Assembly (NCBI RefSeq): GCF_024357955.1
Contig: NZ_JANEYT010000024.1
Location: 1 to 64,000 of the forward strand
DNA: 64,000 nucleotides
Direction of reading: 5' to 3'
From: Photobacterium pectinilyticum
GTDB lineage: Bacteria > Pseudomonadota > Gammaproteobacteria > Enterobacterales > Vibrionaceae
Part shown: one piece after another, positions 20,477 through 31,647 of the stretch
Numbering within the stretch: the first letter of the stretch is position 1
How the letters are laid out: every line of letters starts with the position of its first letter
The notes under the pieces: model-generated
Database searches by the model: none
What the model saw: only the letters and a program-made list of their open reading frames with translations
What the model was told of the DNA's origin: nothing
Made by a program: the position numbers and the translations under genes

Positions 20477-22084
20477 ATGGATTCCCAACGCAATATTCTG
20501 TTAATTGCCCTACTGTTTGTCTCTTTCCTACTGTTCCAACAGTGGAATACTGACAGCAACCCGCAAACGCAGGGTGTAGCGCAACAAATCAACAACAGTG
20601 GTGATGTGCCTTCGCATTCCGCTGACGGCCAGACTATCACTGACCAAAGCACGTCAAACAACCTTATCACCATTAACACTGATGTACTGGCGCTTACTGT
20701 CGATACGCTTGGTGGTGACATCATCGAAGCCAAACTGCTGGCCTACGACAACGAACTGGAATCGGAAGACCCATTCGTTCTCCTTAAAAACGACCAGGGC
20801 CACAGCTACACGGCTCAATCAGGCTTGATCGGTGCACAAGGTATCGATACAGCTGCCGGTCGCGCTCAACTACAAGCAACCGCTGACAGCTTCGCCCTAA
20901 CCGATGGCCAAGACGAGCTGCGCGTACCGCTTACTTACGAGCAAGACGGTATCAGCTACACCAAAACCTTCATCGTTAAACGCAACAGCTACGCGGTTGA
21001 TGTTGAATACAGCATCGATAACCAATCAGCTCAGCCTGCCAGCGTGCAAATGTATGCTCAGCTGAAGCAGAACCTGATGGATGATGGTGGCAGCCTGACC
21101 ATGCCAACTTATCGCGGTGGTGCATACTCGGCTGACAACGTGAAATACAAGAAGTACAGCTTCGATGATATGCAGGACAAAAATTTGAACCTGGATATGA
21201 ATCAAGGCTGGGCTGCCATGATGCAGCACTACTTCGTGACAGCATGGATCCCGCGCACAGAAGAAGCCACCAACCTATACACCCGTACCGGTAATGGCCA
21301 GGGCTACATTGGTGTTCGCATGCCAACGGCTAACATTGCACCTGGCAGTGAGCAGTCACTAACAGCTACGCTATGGGTAGGTCCTAAGCTACAAGACCAA
21401 ATGGCAGCAACGGCCTCGAACCTGAACCTGACAGTTGATTACGGTTGGCTATGGTTTATTGCAAGCCCGCTGCACAGCCTACTGTCGTTTATCCAAGGCA
21501 TCGTGGTGAACTGGGGTCTGGCAATCATCATCTTGACTTTCATTGTTCGTGGTGCGATGTACCCGCTGACTAAAGCGCAGTACACCTCAATGGCGAAAAT
21601 GCGTATGCTGCAGCCAAAACTGCAAGCAATGCGTGAGCGTCTGGGCGACGACCGCCAGCGCATGAGCCAGGAAATGATGGAGCTGTACAAGAAAGAGAAA
21701 GTGAACCCGCTGGGTGGCTGTCTACCAATCTTGCTACAAATGCCTATCTTCATCGCGCTTTACTGGTCACTGATGGAATCAGTTGAGCTACGTCATACGC
21801 CATTCTTCGGCTGGATCCACGACCTGTCAGCACAGGACCCGTACTACATCCTACCGATCTTGATGGGTGCGACGATGTTCATGATCCAGAAGATGAGCCC
21901 GACGACGGTTACTGACCCAATGCAGCAGAAGATCATGACCTTCATGCCAGTGATGTTCACCTTCTTCTTCCTGTTCTTCCCGTCAGGTCTAGTCCTTTAC
22001 TGGCTAGTATCTAACGTCGTAACACTTATCCAGCAGACATTGATTTATCGTTCACTGGAAAAGAAAGGCCTGCATAGCAAATAA
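20477..22084 (+). CDS. yidC: Membrane protein insertase YidC
   Basis: The 535-residue protein begins [20 protein letters not shown], an uncleaved N-terminal helix. It has a large periplasmic domain (residues ~60-330) and a C-terminal five-helix insertase core with [19 protein letters not shown] and [20 protein letters not shown]. It inserts proteins, including ATP synthase Fo subunits, alone or with SecYEG. The gene is followed by a strong terminator. Confidence 0.97.
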   Translation: MDSQRNILLIALLFVSFLLFQQWNTDSNPQTQGVAQQINNSGDVPSHSADGQTITDQSTSNNLITINTDVLALTVDTLGGDIIEAKLLAYDNELESEDPFVLLKNDQGHSYTAQSGLIGAQGIDTAAGRAQLQATADSFALTDGQDELRVPLTYEQDGISYTKTFIVKRNSYAVDVEYSIDNQSAQPASVQMYAQLKQNLMDDGGSLTMPTYRGGAYSADNVKYKKYSFDDMQDKNLNLDMNQGWAAMMQHYFVTAWIPRTEEATNLYTRTGNGQGYIGVRMPTANIAPGSEQSLTATLWVGPKLQDQMAATASNLNLTVDYGWLWFIASPLHSLLSFIQGIVVNWGLAIIILTFIVRGAMYPLTKAQYTSMAKMRMLQPKLQAMRERLGDDRQRMSQEMMELYKKEKVNPLGGCLPILLQMPIFIALYWSLMESVELRHTPFFGWIHDLSAQDPYYILPILMGATMFMIQKMSPTTVTDPMQQKIMTFMPVMFTFFFLFFPSGLVLYWLVSNVVTLIQQTLIYRSLEKKGLHSK

Positions 22085-22101
22085 TGCAGTCCTGAGTTAA
22101 G

Positions 22102-22130
22102 AAAAAGGCGGCCTGCAGGCCGCCTTTTTT
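22102..22130 (+). terminator. Terminator after yidC
   Basis: The stem AAAAAGGCGGCC / GGCCGCCTTTTTT closes the rpmH-yidC unit. mnmE begins 91 bases later. Confidence 0.88.
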
Positions 22131-22220
22131 ATTATCCCAATCCCAAGCGCTTGCCATTGCTGGGCAATCGCCACTACTCTGTTTACAATTGCAACGTATT
22201 TATCAAGCTAAGCCAAAATT

Positions 22221-23588
22221 ATGACTGAACATACAGATACCATTGTTGCCCAAGCCACCCCTCCGGGGCGTGGCGGCGTCGGGATCATCCGCGTCTCGGG
22301 CCCGAAAGCCAAAGAGGTCACCCTTGCCGTTGCCGGCCGTGAGCTCAAACCGCGCTATGCCGAATACCTATCGTTCAAAAATGAAGATGGCACAGCATTG
22401 GATCAGGGTATAGCTTTGTTCTTCAAAGGCCCGAACTCCTTTACCGGTGAAGATGTCCTTGAGCTTCAGGGCCATGGCGGTCCGGTACTGATGGATATGA
22501 TGATCCGCCGTATCTTGGAAATTGATGGCATCCGTGCCGCGCGCCCGGGGGAATTCTCCGAGCGTGCGTTCATGAATGACAAACTCGACCTGGCGCAAGC
22601 TGAGGCGATTGCCGACCTGATTGATGCAAGTTCAGAGGAAGCGGCAAAAAGTGCCTTTAAATCGCTTCAGGGTGCCTTCTCGACCCGCATTAATGAATTA
22701 GTTGAGGCCCTTATCCACCTGCGCATCTACGTTGAAGCTGCGATTGACTTCCCAGAAGAAGAAATCGACTTCTTGTCCGACGGCAAGGTCTCCGGCGATC
22801 TCAATGGCATTATCAGCCGTTTAGAGGCTGTGCGCCGTGAAGCCAACCAGGGCGCTATCATGCGTGAAGGGATGAAGGTCGTGATTGCAGGCCGTCCAAA
22901 CGCCGGCAAATCAAGCCTACTCAACGCCCTTTCCGGCAAGGACAGCGCGATTGTCACCGATATTGCCGGTACGACCCGCGACGTACTGCGCGAACATATT
23001 CACATTGATGGCATGCCACTGCATATCATCGACACCGCAGGCCTACGCGAGGCCTCTGACGAAGTGGAGCGCATCGGTATCGAACGGGCCTGGGAAGAAA
23101 TCCAGCAGGCCGACCGTGTGCTGTTCATGGTCGATAGCACCACCACTGATGCCACTGATCCGGCGGAGATATGGCCGGAGTTCGTCGAACGTTTACCGCA
23201 AGGATTGGGCATTACCGTGATCCGTAACAAGGCAGAGCTGACCGGGGAAAGCACCGGGATCTGCCACGTTAACAATCCTACCCTTATCCGCCTGTCAGCC
23301 CGAACCGGTGAAGGGGTTGATCCGCTGCGTGAACACCTCAAGGAGTGCATGGGCTTTGCCGGCACCACCGAAGGTGGCTTTATGGCCCGCCGTCGCCACC
23401 TTGACGCCCTGGAACGCGCAGCCAACAACCTGGAAACAGGCAAAGAGCAGTTGGAAGGTTTCATGGCAGGAGAAATCCTTGCCGAGGAGCTGCGCCTTGC
23501 CCAGCAGCACCTGAGTGAAATTACCGGTGAATTCACTTCCGATGATTTACTCGGCCGGATCTTCACCTCGTTCTGTATCGGCAAATAG
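22221..23588 (+). CDS. mnmE: tRNA modification GTPase MnmE
   Basis: The 455-residue protein has an N-terminal tetrahydrofolate-binding domain ([14 protein letters not shown]), a helical domain, and an inserted G domain with G1 GRPNAGKSS near residue 223 and G3 DTAGLRE. It ends in the C-terminal FCIGK motif with the catalytic cysteine. With MnmG it makes the cmnm5 modification of wobble uridine. MnmG is encoded just across oriC. Confidence 0.97.
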   Translation: MTEHTDTIVAQATPPGRGGVGIIRVSGPKAKEVTLAVAGRELKPRYAEYLSFKNEDGTALDQGIALFFKGPNSFTGEDVLELQGHGGPVLMDMMIRRILEIDGIRAARPGEFSERAFMNDKLDLAQAEAIADLIDASSEEAAKSAFKSLQGAFSTRINELVEALIHLRIYVEAAIDFPEEEIDFLSDGKVSGDLNGIISRLEAVRREANQGAIMREGMKVVIAGRPNAGKSSLLNALSGKDSAIVTDIAGTTRDVLREHIHIDGMPLHIIDTAGLREASDEVERIGIERAWEEIQQADRVLFMVDSTTTDATDPAEIWPEFVERLPQGLGITVIRNKAELTGESTGICHVNNPTLIRLSARTGEGVDPLREHLKECMGFAGTTEGGFMARRRHLDALERAANNLETGKEQLEGFMAGEILAEELRLAQQHLSEITGEFTSDDLLGRIFTSFCIGK

Positions 23589-23612
23589 CCGATCCCCACT
23601 CGCGATCATTTC

Positions 23613-23646
23613 CACAGCCTGTTTCGGATCCTCGTAACAGGCTGTG
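23613..23646. repeat. Perfect 11-bp inverted repeat between mnmE and mioC
   Basis: CACAGCCTGTT and AACAGGCTGTG are complementary around a 12-base loop. No T-run follows, so it may be a weak terminator or structural element. Its right arm overlaps a DnaA box (23643-23651). Confidence 0.6.
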
Positions 23647-23727
23647 TATAAACTGCCGATAAAAGATCCCTTCCCAATAAGATCAAGCTTCCTTCCTGCG
23701 TCCAAGCCAGTACAATGCTGTGCATAA
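23643..23727. promoter_or_regulatory. Two perfect DnaA boxes upstream of mioC
   Basis: TGTGTATAA (23643-23651) and TGTGCATAA (23719-23727) are both exact TTATNCACA boxes on the minus strand. The second ends about 33 bases before the mioC start. DnaA control of mioC transcription toward oriC is known in E. coli. Confidence 0.75.
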
Positions 23728-23760
23728 ACCCTTTGTAAATATCTACACGGATTTAAGGAC

Positions 23761-24204
23761 ATGAGCCACATTACCCTGATCACCGGCAGCACCCTTGGCG
23801 GCGCCGAATACGTTGCCGACCACTTGAGCGACCTACTGGAACAAGCCGGCCATAGTACCGATATAACCAACCAGCCCGATCTCGGACAGCTGTCTACCGG
23901 TAATATCTGGCTGGTGGTCTGCTCCACCCACGGCGCAGGTGAATATCCCGACAATTTCCAGCCCTTCGCCGAACAACTGCTCAGCCAGCAACCGGATCTC
24001 GCCGCTTTACACTATGCAGTTATCGGTTTGGGTGATTCCAGCTACGATACCTTCTGTGCAGCAGCCAGAAAAATTGATCAACAGCTGACAAACCTGGGAG
24101 CGATCCGCCTTGGGGAAAGGCTCGAAATTGATGTCTCACAGGATCCAGTACCGGAGGATCCTGCAGAACTATGGCTGGAAAACTGGAAAAAAAACCTAAT
24201 TTGA
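23761..24204 (+). CDS. mioC: Flavodoxin-like protein MioC
   Basis: The 147-residue protein has a flavodoxin fold with FMN-binding STLGGAEYVAD near residues 10-20 and CSTHGAGEYPDN, GLGDSSYDTFC further on. Length equals E. coli MioC (147). It is an electron carrier linked to biotin synthesis in vitro. Transcription runs directly toward oriC, and two DnaA boxes precede it. Confidence 0.95.
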   Translation: MSHITLITGSTLGGAEYVADHLSDLLEQAGHSTDITNQPDLGQLSTGNIWLVVCSTHGAGEYPDNFQPFAEQLLSQQPDLAALHYAVIGLGDSSYDTFCAAARKIDQQLTNLGAIRLGERLEIDVSQDPVPEDPAELWLENWKKNLI

Positions 24205-24616
24205 ATAAAAAATAGACAGCTTTTTACCCAATTTTTGCCGATCTTTAAACTTTTTTCTGTGGATAACTATAGATCTAAACGGTGATCAACCCATAGTTAT
24301 CCATTTAATAACTTATCTTCAGATATTCAGCTGTTGATAAGTGGCATTTTTGATCCCAGCTAATCCTTGCGTTGATCCATGCCACTCCACAGCAAATGAT
24401 CCGACATAACAGCATGATCATTAGGATCATTTATCACTTATCCACACGATCGGCGGATCTATATAATAGATCTAACAGAAGATCTATTTAAAAGATCTTA
24501 TCTATATTCAAAAGCGGTATCCTCCTAGGATCAAATGATCGTCAGGAAAAGTTCTCTCCACGACTGAAACAGGATAGAATATTGCTCCTTCGCTCAAAGA
24601 TAACTCACTGCCAATT
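24205..24616. other. oriC: Chromosomal replication origin oriC
   Basis: This gene-free stretch between mioC and mnmG holds perfect DnaA boxes TGTGGATAA (24258-24266) and TTATCCACA (24438-24446). Weaker boxes are at 24332-24340 (TGTTGATAA) and 24297-24305. I count 15 GATC sites between 24240 and 24540. A perfect 10-bp inverted repeat (GGATAACTAT 24261-24270, ATAGTTATCC 24293-24302) embraces the first box. The AT-rich mnmG side has four phased GATCT repeats. The place and architecture match oriC of gamma-proteobacteria and Vibrio chromosome 1. Confidence 0.95.
24456..24508. repeat. DNA unwinding element: four phased GATCT repeats
   Basis: GATCT occurs at 24456, 24469, 24481 and 24494, spaced 13, 12 and 13 bases, in an A/T-rich run. 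They correspond in position and sequence to the AT-rich 13-mers (GATCTNTTNTTTT) of E. coli oriC, which has three. Confidence 0.8.
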
Positions 24617-24637
24617 TTGAATATCCGAGGTAGTTTC

Positions 24638-26527
24638 ATGTTTTACCAGGAAAATTTTGATGTCATCGTCGTAGGTGGCGGCCATGCAGGGACTGAAGCT
24701 GCACTGGCGGCAGCCCGTATGGGACAAAAAACCCTACTGCTGACACACAACATCGATACGCTGGGACAGATGTCATGTAACCCAGCAATCGGCGGGATCG
24801 GGAAAGGACACCTGGTTAAAGAAGTTGACGCCCTTGGTGGTTTAATGGCCCGGGCGATCGACAAAGGCGGGATCCAATTCCGCACTTTGAACTCGTCAAA
24901 AGGCCCTGCGGTGAGGGCAACACGCGCTCAGGCAGACCGCGCCTTGTACAAGGCTGCTGTGCGTGAAGTGCTGGAAAACCAGCCGAATCTAAAGCTATTC
25001 CAACAGGCGGTTGATGATCTGATCATCGAAAATGATCGAGTCGTCGGCGCCGTGACTGAAATGGGACTAAAGTTCCGTGCCAAAGCAGTCGTTTTGACCG
25101 TAGGGACATTCCTCGGTGGTAAGATCCACATCGGTCTGGAGAACTACAACGGTGGTCGCGCTGGGGATCCACCGTCGATCACTTTGGCATCACGTTTGCG
25201 TGAAATGCCATTCCGTGTTGATCGTCTCAAAACCGGTACACCTCCGCGTATTGATGCACGTAGTGTCGACTTTAGCCAGCTGCAGGCCCAGCATGGTGAC
25301 AACCCAACACCACTGTTCTCATTTATGGGAAAAGCCTCGGATCATCCACGCCAGATCCCATGCTTTATTACCCACACTAACGAGAAAACCCACGATGTGA
25401 TCCGTAATAACTTGGATCGCAGTCCGATGTATTCCGGAGTGATCGAGGGGATCGGCCCGCGTTACTGCCCGTCGATCGAAGACAAGGTGATGCGTTTTGC
25501 CGACAAGGACAGCCACCAGATCTTCATCGAGCCTGAAGGTCTGACAACCCATGAGCTATACCCTAACGGTATTTCCACCAGCTTGCCGTTTGATGTCCAG
25601 ATGCAGATTGTCCGTTCGATGAAAGGCTTCGAGAATGCCGATATCGTCCGTCCAGGTTATGCCATCGAGTATGATTTCTTCGATCCACGTGATTTGAAGC
25701 AGACGTTCGAAACTAAGTTTATCAATGGCTTGTTCTTTGCCGGCCAGATCAACGGCACCACCGGTTATGAAGAGGCTGCAGCCCAAGGCTTGTTGGCCGG
25801 GATGAATGCCGCTCTGCTGGCTCAGGACCGTGAAGGCTGGAGCCCGCGTCGCGATCAGGCTTACATGGGCGTACTGATTGACGATTTGTCGACTATGGGT
25901 ACCAAAGAGCCGTACCGAATGTTCACTTCCCGTGCTGAATACCGCTTGCTGTTGCGTGAAGACAATGCCGATTTGCGTTTGACCGAAATTGGCCGCGAGT
26001 TTGGTTTAGTTGATGACGAGCGCTGGGCGCGTTTCAACCAGAAGCTGGAAAATATCGAACAGGAGCGCCAGCGGCTGAAAAATATTTGGGTGAACCCGAC
26101 TTCGGAGAACGTTGAGTCGGTCAATCAGATCCTCAAGACACCTATTGCCCGTGAGGCAAGTGGTGAAGATTTGCTTCGTCGCCCTGAAGTGACTTACAAC
26201 CAGCTTACCGACATCGAGTTGTTCGGTCCGGCCCACGAAGATAGCCAGGCCAGCGAACAGGTCGAAACCCAGGTTAAGTACCAAGGGTATATCGACCGCC
26301 AGAAAGACGAAGTGGAAAAATCCCTGCGCCATGAGAAGACCAAGCTGCCGCTGGATCTTGATTACAGTGTGGTCAAAGGCTTGTCTAACGAAGTGATTGC
26401 CAAGCTAAATGATGCCAAACCGGAAACTATCGGTATGGCATCACGTATTTCAGGCATCACCCCGGCAGCTATTTCCCTGTTGTTGGTGTATCTCAAGAAG
26501 CAAGGCCTGCTGAAAAAAGGCGAATAG
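24638..26527 (+). CDS. mnmG: tRNA uridine-5-carboxymethylaminomethyl synthase MnmG (GidA)
   Basis: The 629-residue product equals E. coli MnmG in length. It has an N-terminal FAD-binding Rossmann motif ([19 protein letters not shown]), the family signature [21 protein letters not shown] and a C-terminal helical domain that contacts MnmE. I choose the ATG at 24638, preceded by GAGG, over an upstream TTG at 24617. The first ~900 bases are very rich in GATC. It is followed by rsmG after nine bases. Confidence 0.97.
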   Translation: MFYQENFDVIVVGGGHAGTEAALAAARMGQKTLLLTHNIDTLGQMSCNPAIGGIGKGHLVKEVDALGGLMARAIDKGGIQFRTLNSSKGPAVRATRAQADRALYKAAVREVLENQPNLKLFQQAVDDLIIENDRVVGAVTEMGLKFRAKAVVLTVGTFLGGKIHIGLENYNGGRAGDPPSITLASRLREMPFRVDRLKTGTPPRIDARSVDFSQLQAQHGDNPTPLFSFMGKASDHPRQIPCFITHTNEKTHDVIRNNLDRSPMYSGVIEGIGPRYCPSIEDKVMRFADKDSHQIFIEPEGLTTHELYPNGISTSLPFDVQMQIVRSMKGFENADIVRPGYAIEYDFFDPRDLKQTFETKFINGLFFAGQINGTTGYEEAAAQGLLAGMNAALLAQDREGWSPRRDQAYMGVLIDDLSTMGTKEPYRMFTSRAEYRLLLREDNADLRLTEIGREFGLVDDERWARFNQKLENIEQERQRLKNIWVNPTSENVESVNQILKTPIAREASGEDLLRRPEVTYNQLTDIELFGPAHEDSQASEQVETQVKYQGYIDRQKDEVEKSLRHEKTKLPLDLDYSVVKGLSNEVIAKLNDAKPETIGMASRISGITPAAISLLLVYLKKQGLLKKGE

Positions 26528-26536
26528 GAGTAATTT

Positions 26537-27157
26537 GTGAAACAACGTCTGTTGCAACTGGTAGCGCAAACTGATCTCACAGTCACAGATCAGCAAATTG
26601 ACCAGCTTGTCGGCTATGTAGCCATGCTGGATAAATGGAATAAGGCGTATAATCTGACATCGGTACGAGATCCGTATGAGATGTTGGTGAAACATATTAT
26701 GGATAGTATTGTGGTAAGCCCTCACCTTAACGGTGAACGGTTTATCGACGTCGGTACCGGTCCGGGCCTGCCAGGGATCCCTCTGGCGATCATGAACCCG
26801 GACAAACAGTTCACGTTATTGGACAGCCTGGGTAAGCGTATCCGTTTTATCCGCCAGGTGATCCATGAACTGAAGATCAGCAATGTCACCCCGGTCCAGA
26901 GCCGAGTTGAGGAATTCCAGCCTGAAATCGGTTTTGATGCCGTGCTCAGCCGTGCCTTTGCCTCAATGAATGATATGGTATCTTGGTGCCACCACCTCCC
27001 TGCCAGCAACGGGTGTTTCCTGGCGCTAAAAGGGCAATTCAATCAGCAGGAAGTGACAGAACTGCCTGAATGGTGTTCTGTGACGGAAGTCAAATCTTTG
27101 CACGTTCCTGAGCTGGAAGGCGAGCGCCATCTAGTAATCTTGACGGCAAAGGATTAA
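26537..27157 (+). CDS. rsmG: 16S rRNA (guanine-527-N7) methyltransferase RsmG
   Basis: The 206-residue SAM-dependent methyltransferase has motif [14 protein letters not shown] and the N-terminal [11 protein letters not shown] typical of GidB/RsmG. It methylates G527 of 16S rRNA; loss gives low-level streptomycin resistance. A GTG start preceded by AGGAG is used. It is co-transcribed with mnmG and likely with parAB. Confidence 0.96.
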   Translation: MKQRLLQLVAQTDLTVTDQQIDQLVGYVAMLDKWNKAYNLTSVRDPYEMLVKHIMDSIVVSPHLNGERFIDVGTGPGLPGIPLAIMNPDKQFTLLDSLGKRIRFIRQVIHELKISNVTPVQSRVEEFQPEIGFDAVLSRAFASMNDMVSWCHHLPASNGCFLALKGQFNQQEVTELPEWCSVTEVKSLHVPELEGERHLVILTAKD

Positions 27158-27173
27158 AGGATGAGGTTTTTTT

Positions 27174-27968
27174 GTGGGAAGAGTCATAGCGGTAGCCAAC
27201 CAGAAGGGAGGCGTGGGTAAAACCACAACATGTGTCAACTTGGCAGCGTCATTGGCGGCCACGCAACGTAAGGTCTTGGTCATTGACTTGGATCCCCAAG
27301 GTAACGCCACCATGGCCAGCGGCGTGGATAAATACCAAGTCGATGCAACGGCTTATGAGCTTCTTGTCGAAGAAACCCCGTTCGACGATGTCGTGATCAC
27401 CGACACCACTGGCGGCTATCATCTGATAGCCGCTAACGGTGATGTCACGGCGGCAGAAATCAAGCTGATGGAAGTCTTTGCTCGCGAAGTTAGGCTGCGT
27501 ACAGCCCTTGAGAGTGTTCGTGGTAACTATGATTTCATCTTTATTGATTGTCCTCCAGCCTTAAACCTTCTTACAATCAATGCAATGACAGCATCAGACT
27601 CTGTTCTGGTTCCGATGCAGTGCGAATATTTCGCGCTCGAGGGGCTGACGGCATTGATGGATACCATCAGTAAACTTACCGCTGTCGTCAACAGCGAATT
27701 GAAAATTGAGGGATTGCTGCGGACCATGTATGACCCGCGCAACCGGCTGGCGAACGAAGTGTCCCAGCAGCTCAAGAAGCATTTTGGCGACAAGGTCTAT
27801 CGTACCGTTATCCCGCGCAATGTCCGTCTTGCCGAAGCACCGAGCCATGGTCGACCGGCTATGTACTACGACAAGTATTCGAGTGGTGCCAAAGCCTACT
27901 TGGCCTTGGCCGGTGAAATTATCCGCCGTGACGAGCTGGCAGCCAATGCCAGCGCGGTCGATGCATAA
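27174..27968 (+). CDS. parA: Chromosome partitioning ATPase ParA (Soj)
   Basis: The 264-residue protein has the deviant Walker A KGGVGKTTTCVNLAAS near residue 11, Walker B FIFIDCPPAL and the Soj-type DPRNRL motif. Being short, without an N-terminal helix-turn-helix, it is the chromosomal type Ia kind. It starts at GTG after GAGG, 16 bases after rsmG. With ParB and the parS sites at 3-14 kb it segregates or anchors the origin region. Confidence 0.96.
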   Translation: MGRVIAVANQKGGVGKTTTCVNLAASLAATQRKVLVIDLDPQGNATMASGVDKYQVDATAYELLVEETPFDDVVITDTTGGYHLIAANGDVTAAEIKLMEVFAREVRLRTALESVRGNYDFIFIDCPPALNLLTINAMTASDSVLVPMQCEYFALEGLTALMDTISKLTAVVNSELKIEGLLRTMYDPRNRLANEVSQQLKKHFGDKVYRTVIPRNVRLAEAPSHGRPAMYYDKYSSGAKAYLALAGEIIRRDELAANASAVDA

Positions 27969-27977
27969 AGGTTAACC

Positions 27978-28871
27978 ATGAACATGAATAAACGAGGCCT
28001 AGGAAAAGGTCTTGATGCCCTATTGGCCACTAGCTCTGTTGCGGCCACTAAGCTGCAGCAGGCTGATAAAGCACAAACACTGTCGGCTGACGGTAGCCTC
28101 AAAGAGTTGGCTATCAGCCAGCTGGTACCGGGCCGCTACCAGCCACGCAAAGATATGTCGGACGAGGCGCTGGCAGAACTGGCAGAGTCGATCCGAGCTC
28201 AAGGAGTGATCCAACCGATTGTGGTGAGGGAAACGGCTCCGCAACAGTACGAGATCATTGCCGGAGAGCGGCGCTGGCGTGCTTCACGTCAAGCGGGCCT
28301 TCAGAAAGTACCTTGTATCATCAAGGATGTTAACGACAGGGCCACCGTGGCCATTGCCTTGATAGAGAATATCCAGCGTGAAGATCTCAACGCGATAGAA
28401 GAAGCGCAGGCACTGGAGCTGTTGCAGAGTGAGTTTTCACTTACTCACCAACAGGTCGCCGAAGCGGTGGGCAAGTCCCGTGCAGCGGTATCAAACCTGC
28501 TGCGCTTAAACCAGCTTGAAGCACCTGTTAAACGCATGGTGGAGCAAAAACAGCTGGAAATGGGTCATGCCCGTGCTTTGTTGGCTCTGTCCAATGAACG
28601 CCAGCTGGAAGCGGCACAAATAGTTGTAGCTAAGATGTTAACGGTACGTGATGCAGAACGCTTAGTGAAGAAAATGCTGACGCCGGAGCTTGAGCCCAAA
28701 GTAGCTGCTGCCAATCCGAAAATCGAAGCGGTTGAAAACCAGCTTAGTGAGCAGTTTGGCACTCAGGTGGCGATTAATCAGCAGAAAAGTGGCAAAGGAA
28801 AGATCGTTATAAGCTTCGATCAAGCTGACAAATTGCAGCAAATTGTTGCAATGTTAGGCCATGAAATGTGA
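27978..28871 (+). CDS. parB: Chromosome partitioning protein ParB (Spo0J)
   Basis: The 297-residue protein has an N-terminal ParA-stimulating RGLGKGLDALL, a CTP-binding domain with GRYQPRKDM and the GERRWRASR motif (~residues 95-103), and a helix-turn-helix LTHQQVAEAVGKSRAAVSNLL. It ends in a C-terminal dimerisation domain. It binds parS and spreads as a CTP-dependent sliding clamp. It starts nine bases after parA. At least six candidate parS sites are visible in this window. Confidence 0.97.
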   Translation: MNMNKRGLGKGLDALLATSSVAATKLQQADKAQTLSADGSLKELAISQLVPGRYQPRKDMSDEALAELAESIRAQGVIQPIVVRETAPQQYEIIAGERRWRASRQAGLQKVPCIIKDVNDRATVAIALIENIQREDLNAIEEAQALELLQSEFSLTHQQVAEAVGKSRAAVSNLLRLNQLEAPVKRMVEQKQLEMGHARALLALSNERQLEAAQIVVAKMLTVRDAERLVKKMLTPELEPKVAAANPKIEAVENQLSEQFGTQVAINQQKSGKGKIVISFDQADKLQQIVAMLGHEM

Positions 28872-28963
28872 TACTGAACGTGCATATTTTGTTGCAAAGA
28901 TTGCGATGTTGTGATCAGGTTATTGTGTTGTAAAATATAGCTGTTTTTTTTGCTGCAATTAGA

Positions 28964-28991
28964 TTGCATTCAATCTAGTGAAACGTATAAT
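28964..28991 (+). promoter_or_regulatory. Candidate promoter of the atp operon
   Basis: A perfect -10 TATAAT (28986-28991) lies 16 bases after TTGCAT, about 60 bases upstream of the atpI start and after parB. The -35 match is weak. Confidence 0.5.
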
Positions 28992-29050
28992 TTTTGCTGT
29001 TTTCCCCGCATATCGTATGTGCAAGTGGAACGGACTCGAGGAACGAATAC

Positions 29051-29440
29051 ATGGTATCGGCGCTAGTTCGACCGGGACGCCAGTTGGCGAAACGGTTATT
29101 GTTACTACAATCTGGCGTCGTTTTGATAACGGCAATCATGGCAGTGTTTGCTGTCAATGTTGACTGGGGAATCTCTGCATTAATCGGCGGCGGCATCTTT
29201 GTGATCGCTAATGCTGTCTTTGCGACCTGTGCGTTTTTGTTCAGCGGTGCCCGCAAGGCCCGCCTGGTCATGGCGTCATTCTTTGGTGGTGAAGTGCTGA
29301 AAATCCTCATTACAGTCATCTTGTTTGCCTTTGTTTACCTGTATGTCGAGGTGGAACTTGTTCCCCTCAAACTGACCTATTTGCTGGCTCTTGGAATTAA
29401 TATCTTTGGGCCGGTTTTATTCATTAACAACAACAAATAG
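29051..29440 (+). CDS. atpI: ATP synthase assembly protein I
   Basis: The 129-residue protein has four hydrophobic segments and begins MVSALVRPGRQLAKRLLLLQ, typical of AtpI. It assists c-ring assembly and perhaps Mg2+ supply. The ATG at 29051 has GAGGAA upstream; earlier in-frame codons to 28994 are excluded since they overlap the promoter. It is the first gene of the complete F1Fo operon. Confidence 0.92.
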   Translation: MVSALVRPGRQLAKRLLLLQSGVVLITAIMAVFAVNVDWGISALIGGGIFVIANAVFATCAFLFSGARKARLVMASFFGGEVLKILITVILFAFVYLYVEVELVPLKLTYLLALGINIFGPVLFINNNK

Positions 29441-29445
29441 GATGA

Positions 29446-30561
<1,116 letters not shown>

Positions 30562-30610
30562 TAACACAAAACGAACGGACCCATAGCAACCCTTTTTAAG
30601 GAGATGCGTT

Positions 30611-31081
30611 GTGAATATGAATGCAACTTTGCTGGGTCAGGCTATCGCCTTCTTTATGTTTGTGGTGTTCTGCATGAAATATGTATGGCCACCAATCATG
30701 GAAGCGATTGAAGAGCGTCAGAAAAAAATTGCTGACGGTTTGGCAGCCGCTGATCGCGCTGCCAAAGACCTGAACCTAGCGCAGTCAAATGCTTCTGACC
30801 AACTGAAAGAAGCAAAACGCACTGCAACTGAAATTGTAGAGCAAGCTAACAAGCGCAAAGCTCAGATCGTCGACGAAGCGAAGGCTGAAGCCCTCGTTGA
30901 GCGTGAAAAAATTCTGTCTCAAGGTCTTGCTGAGATCGAAGCAGAACGTAACCGCGCGCGCGATGAACTAAGAAAACAAGTTGCAACTCTGGCTGTGATT
31001 GGTGCTGAGAAAATCATTGAGCGTTCTATCGATAAAGATGCGCACGCTGATCTTCTTAACAAAGTCACTGCAGAACTGTAA
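30611..31081 (+). CDS. atpF: ATP synthase Fo subunit b
   Basis: The 156-residue protein has one N-terminal membrane helix (residues ~5-25, [16 protein letters not shown]) and a long charged coiled-coil stalk. It dimerises as the peripheral stalk joining Fo to delta. The GTG start follows AAGGAGA. Confidence 0.96.
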   Translation: MNMNATLLGQAIAFFMFVVFCMKYVWPPIMEAIEERQKKIADGLAAADRAAKDLNLAQSNASDQLKEAKRTATEIVEQANKRKAQIVDEAKAEALVEREKILSQGLAEIEAERNRARDELRKQVATLAVIGAEKIIERSIDKDAHADLLNKVTAEL

Positions 31082-31097
31082 TTAAAGGGGCAAGCAC

Positions 31098-31631
31098 ATG
31101 TCGGATATGACTACTATCGCACGCCCCTACGCTAAAGCAGCCTTTGACCTTGCGGTTGAGAAAGGTGAGCTGGCCCAATGGGCGGAAATGCTTTCCTTTG
31201 CTGCCGAAGTCACCCGTAACGAAACCATCCAGGATATTTTGGATAGTGGTTACGCGGCGGACAAGCTGATGGAAATTTTCCTGTCGGTATGCGGCGAGCA
31301 ACTCAACGAAACCGGCCAGAACCTGATTAAGGTGATGGCCGAGAACGGACGCCTGAAAGTACTTCCTGCGGTATGCAGCGAGTTCCTGCTCCTGAAAAGT
31401 GAGCTGGAAAAAACTATCGATGCCACTGTGACCTCTGCGGTTGCTCTGGATGATAGTCAACTTGCTGCTATCAGTGAGAAGCTGGAACAGCGTTTGAGCC
31501 GTAAGGTTAAGCTGAATTGCAGTGTAGACGAGACCCTGATTGCTGGGGTCGTGATTAGAGCTGGAGACTTAGTAATCGATAACTCAGTACGCGGCAAGTT
31601 AGACCGCCTGAGCGATATTTTGCAGTCTTGA
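31098..31631 (+). CDS. atpH: ATP synthase F1 subunit delta
   Basis: The 177-residue protein begins [14 protein letters not shown] and ends with [18 protein letters not shown], the family's C-terminal signature. It links the b stalk to the top of the alpha3beta3 head. Confidence 0.96.
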   Translation: MSDMTTIARPYAKAAFDLAVEKGELAQWAEMLSFAAEVTRNETIQDILDSGYAADKLMEIFLSVCGEQLNETGQNLIKVMAENGRLKVLPAVCSEFLLLKSELEKTIDATVTSAVALDDSQLAAISEKLEQRLSRKVKLNCSVDETLIAGVVIRAGDLVIDNSVRGKLDRLSDILQS

Positions 31632-31647
31632 TTTGGGGAATTGGAGC

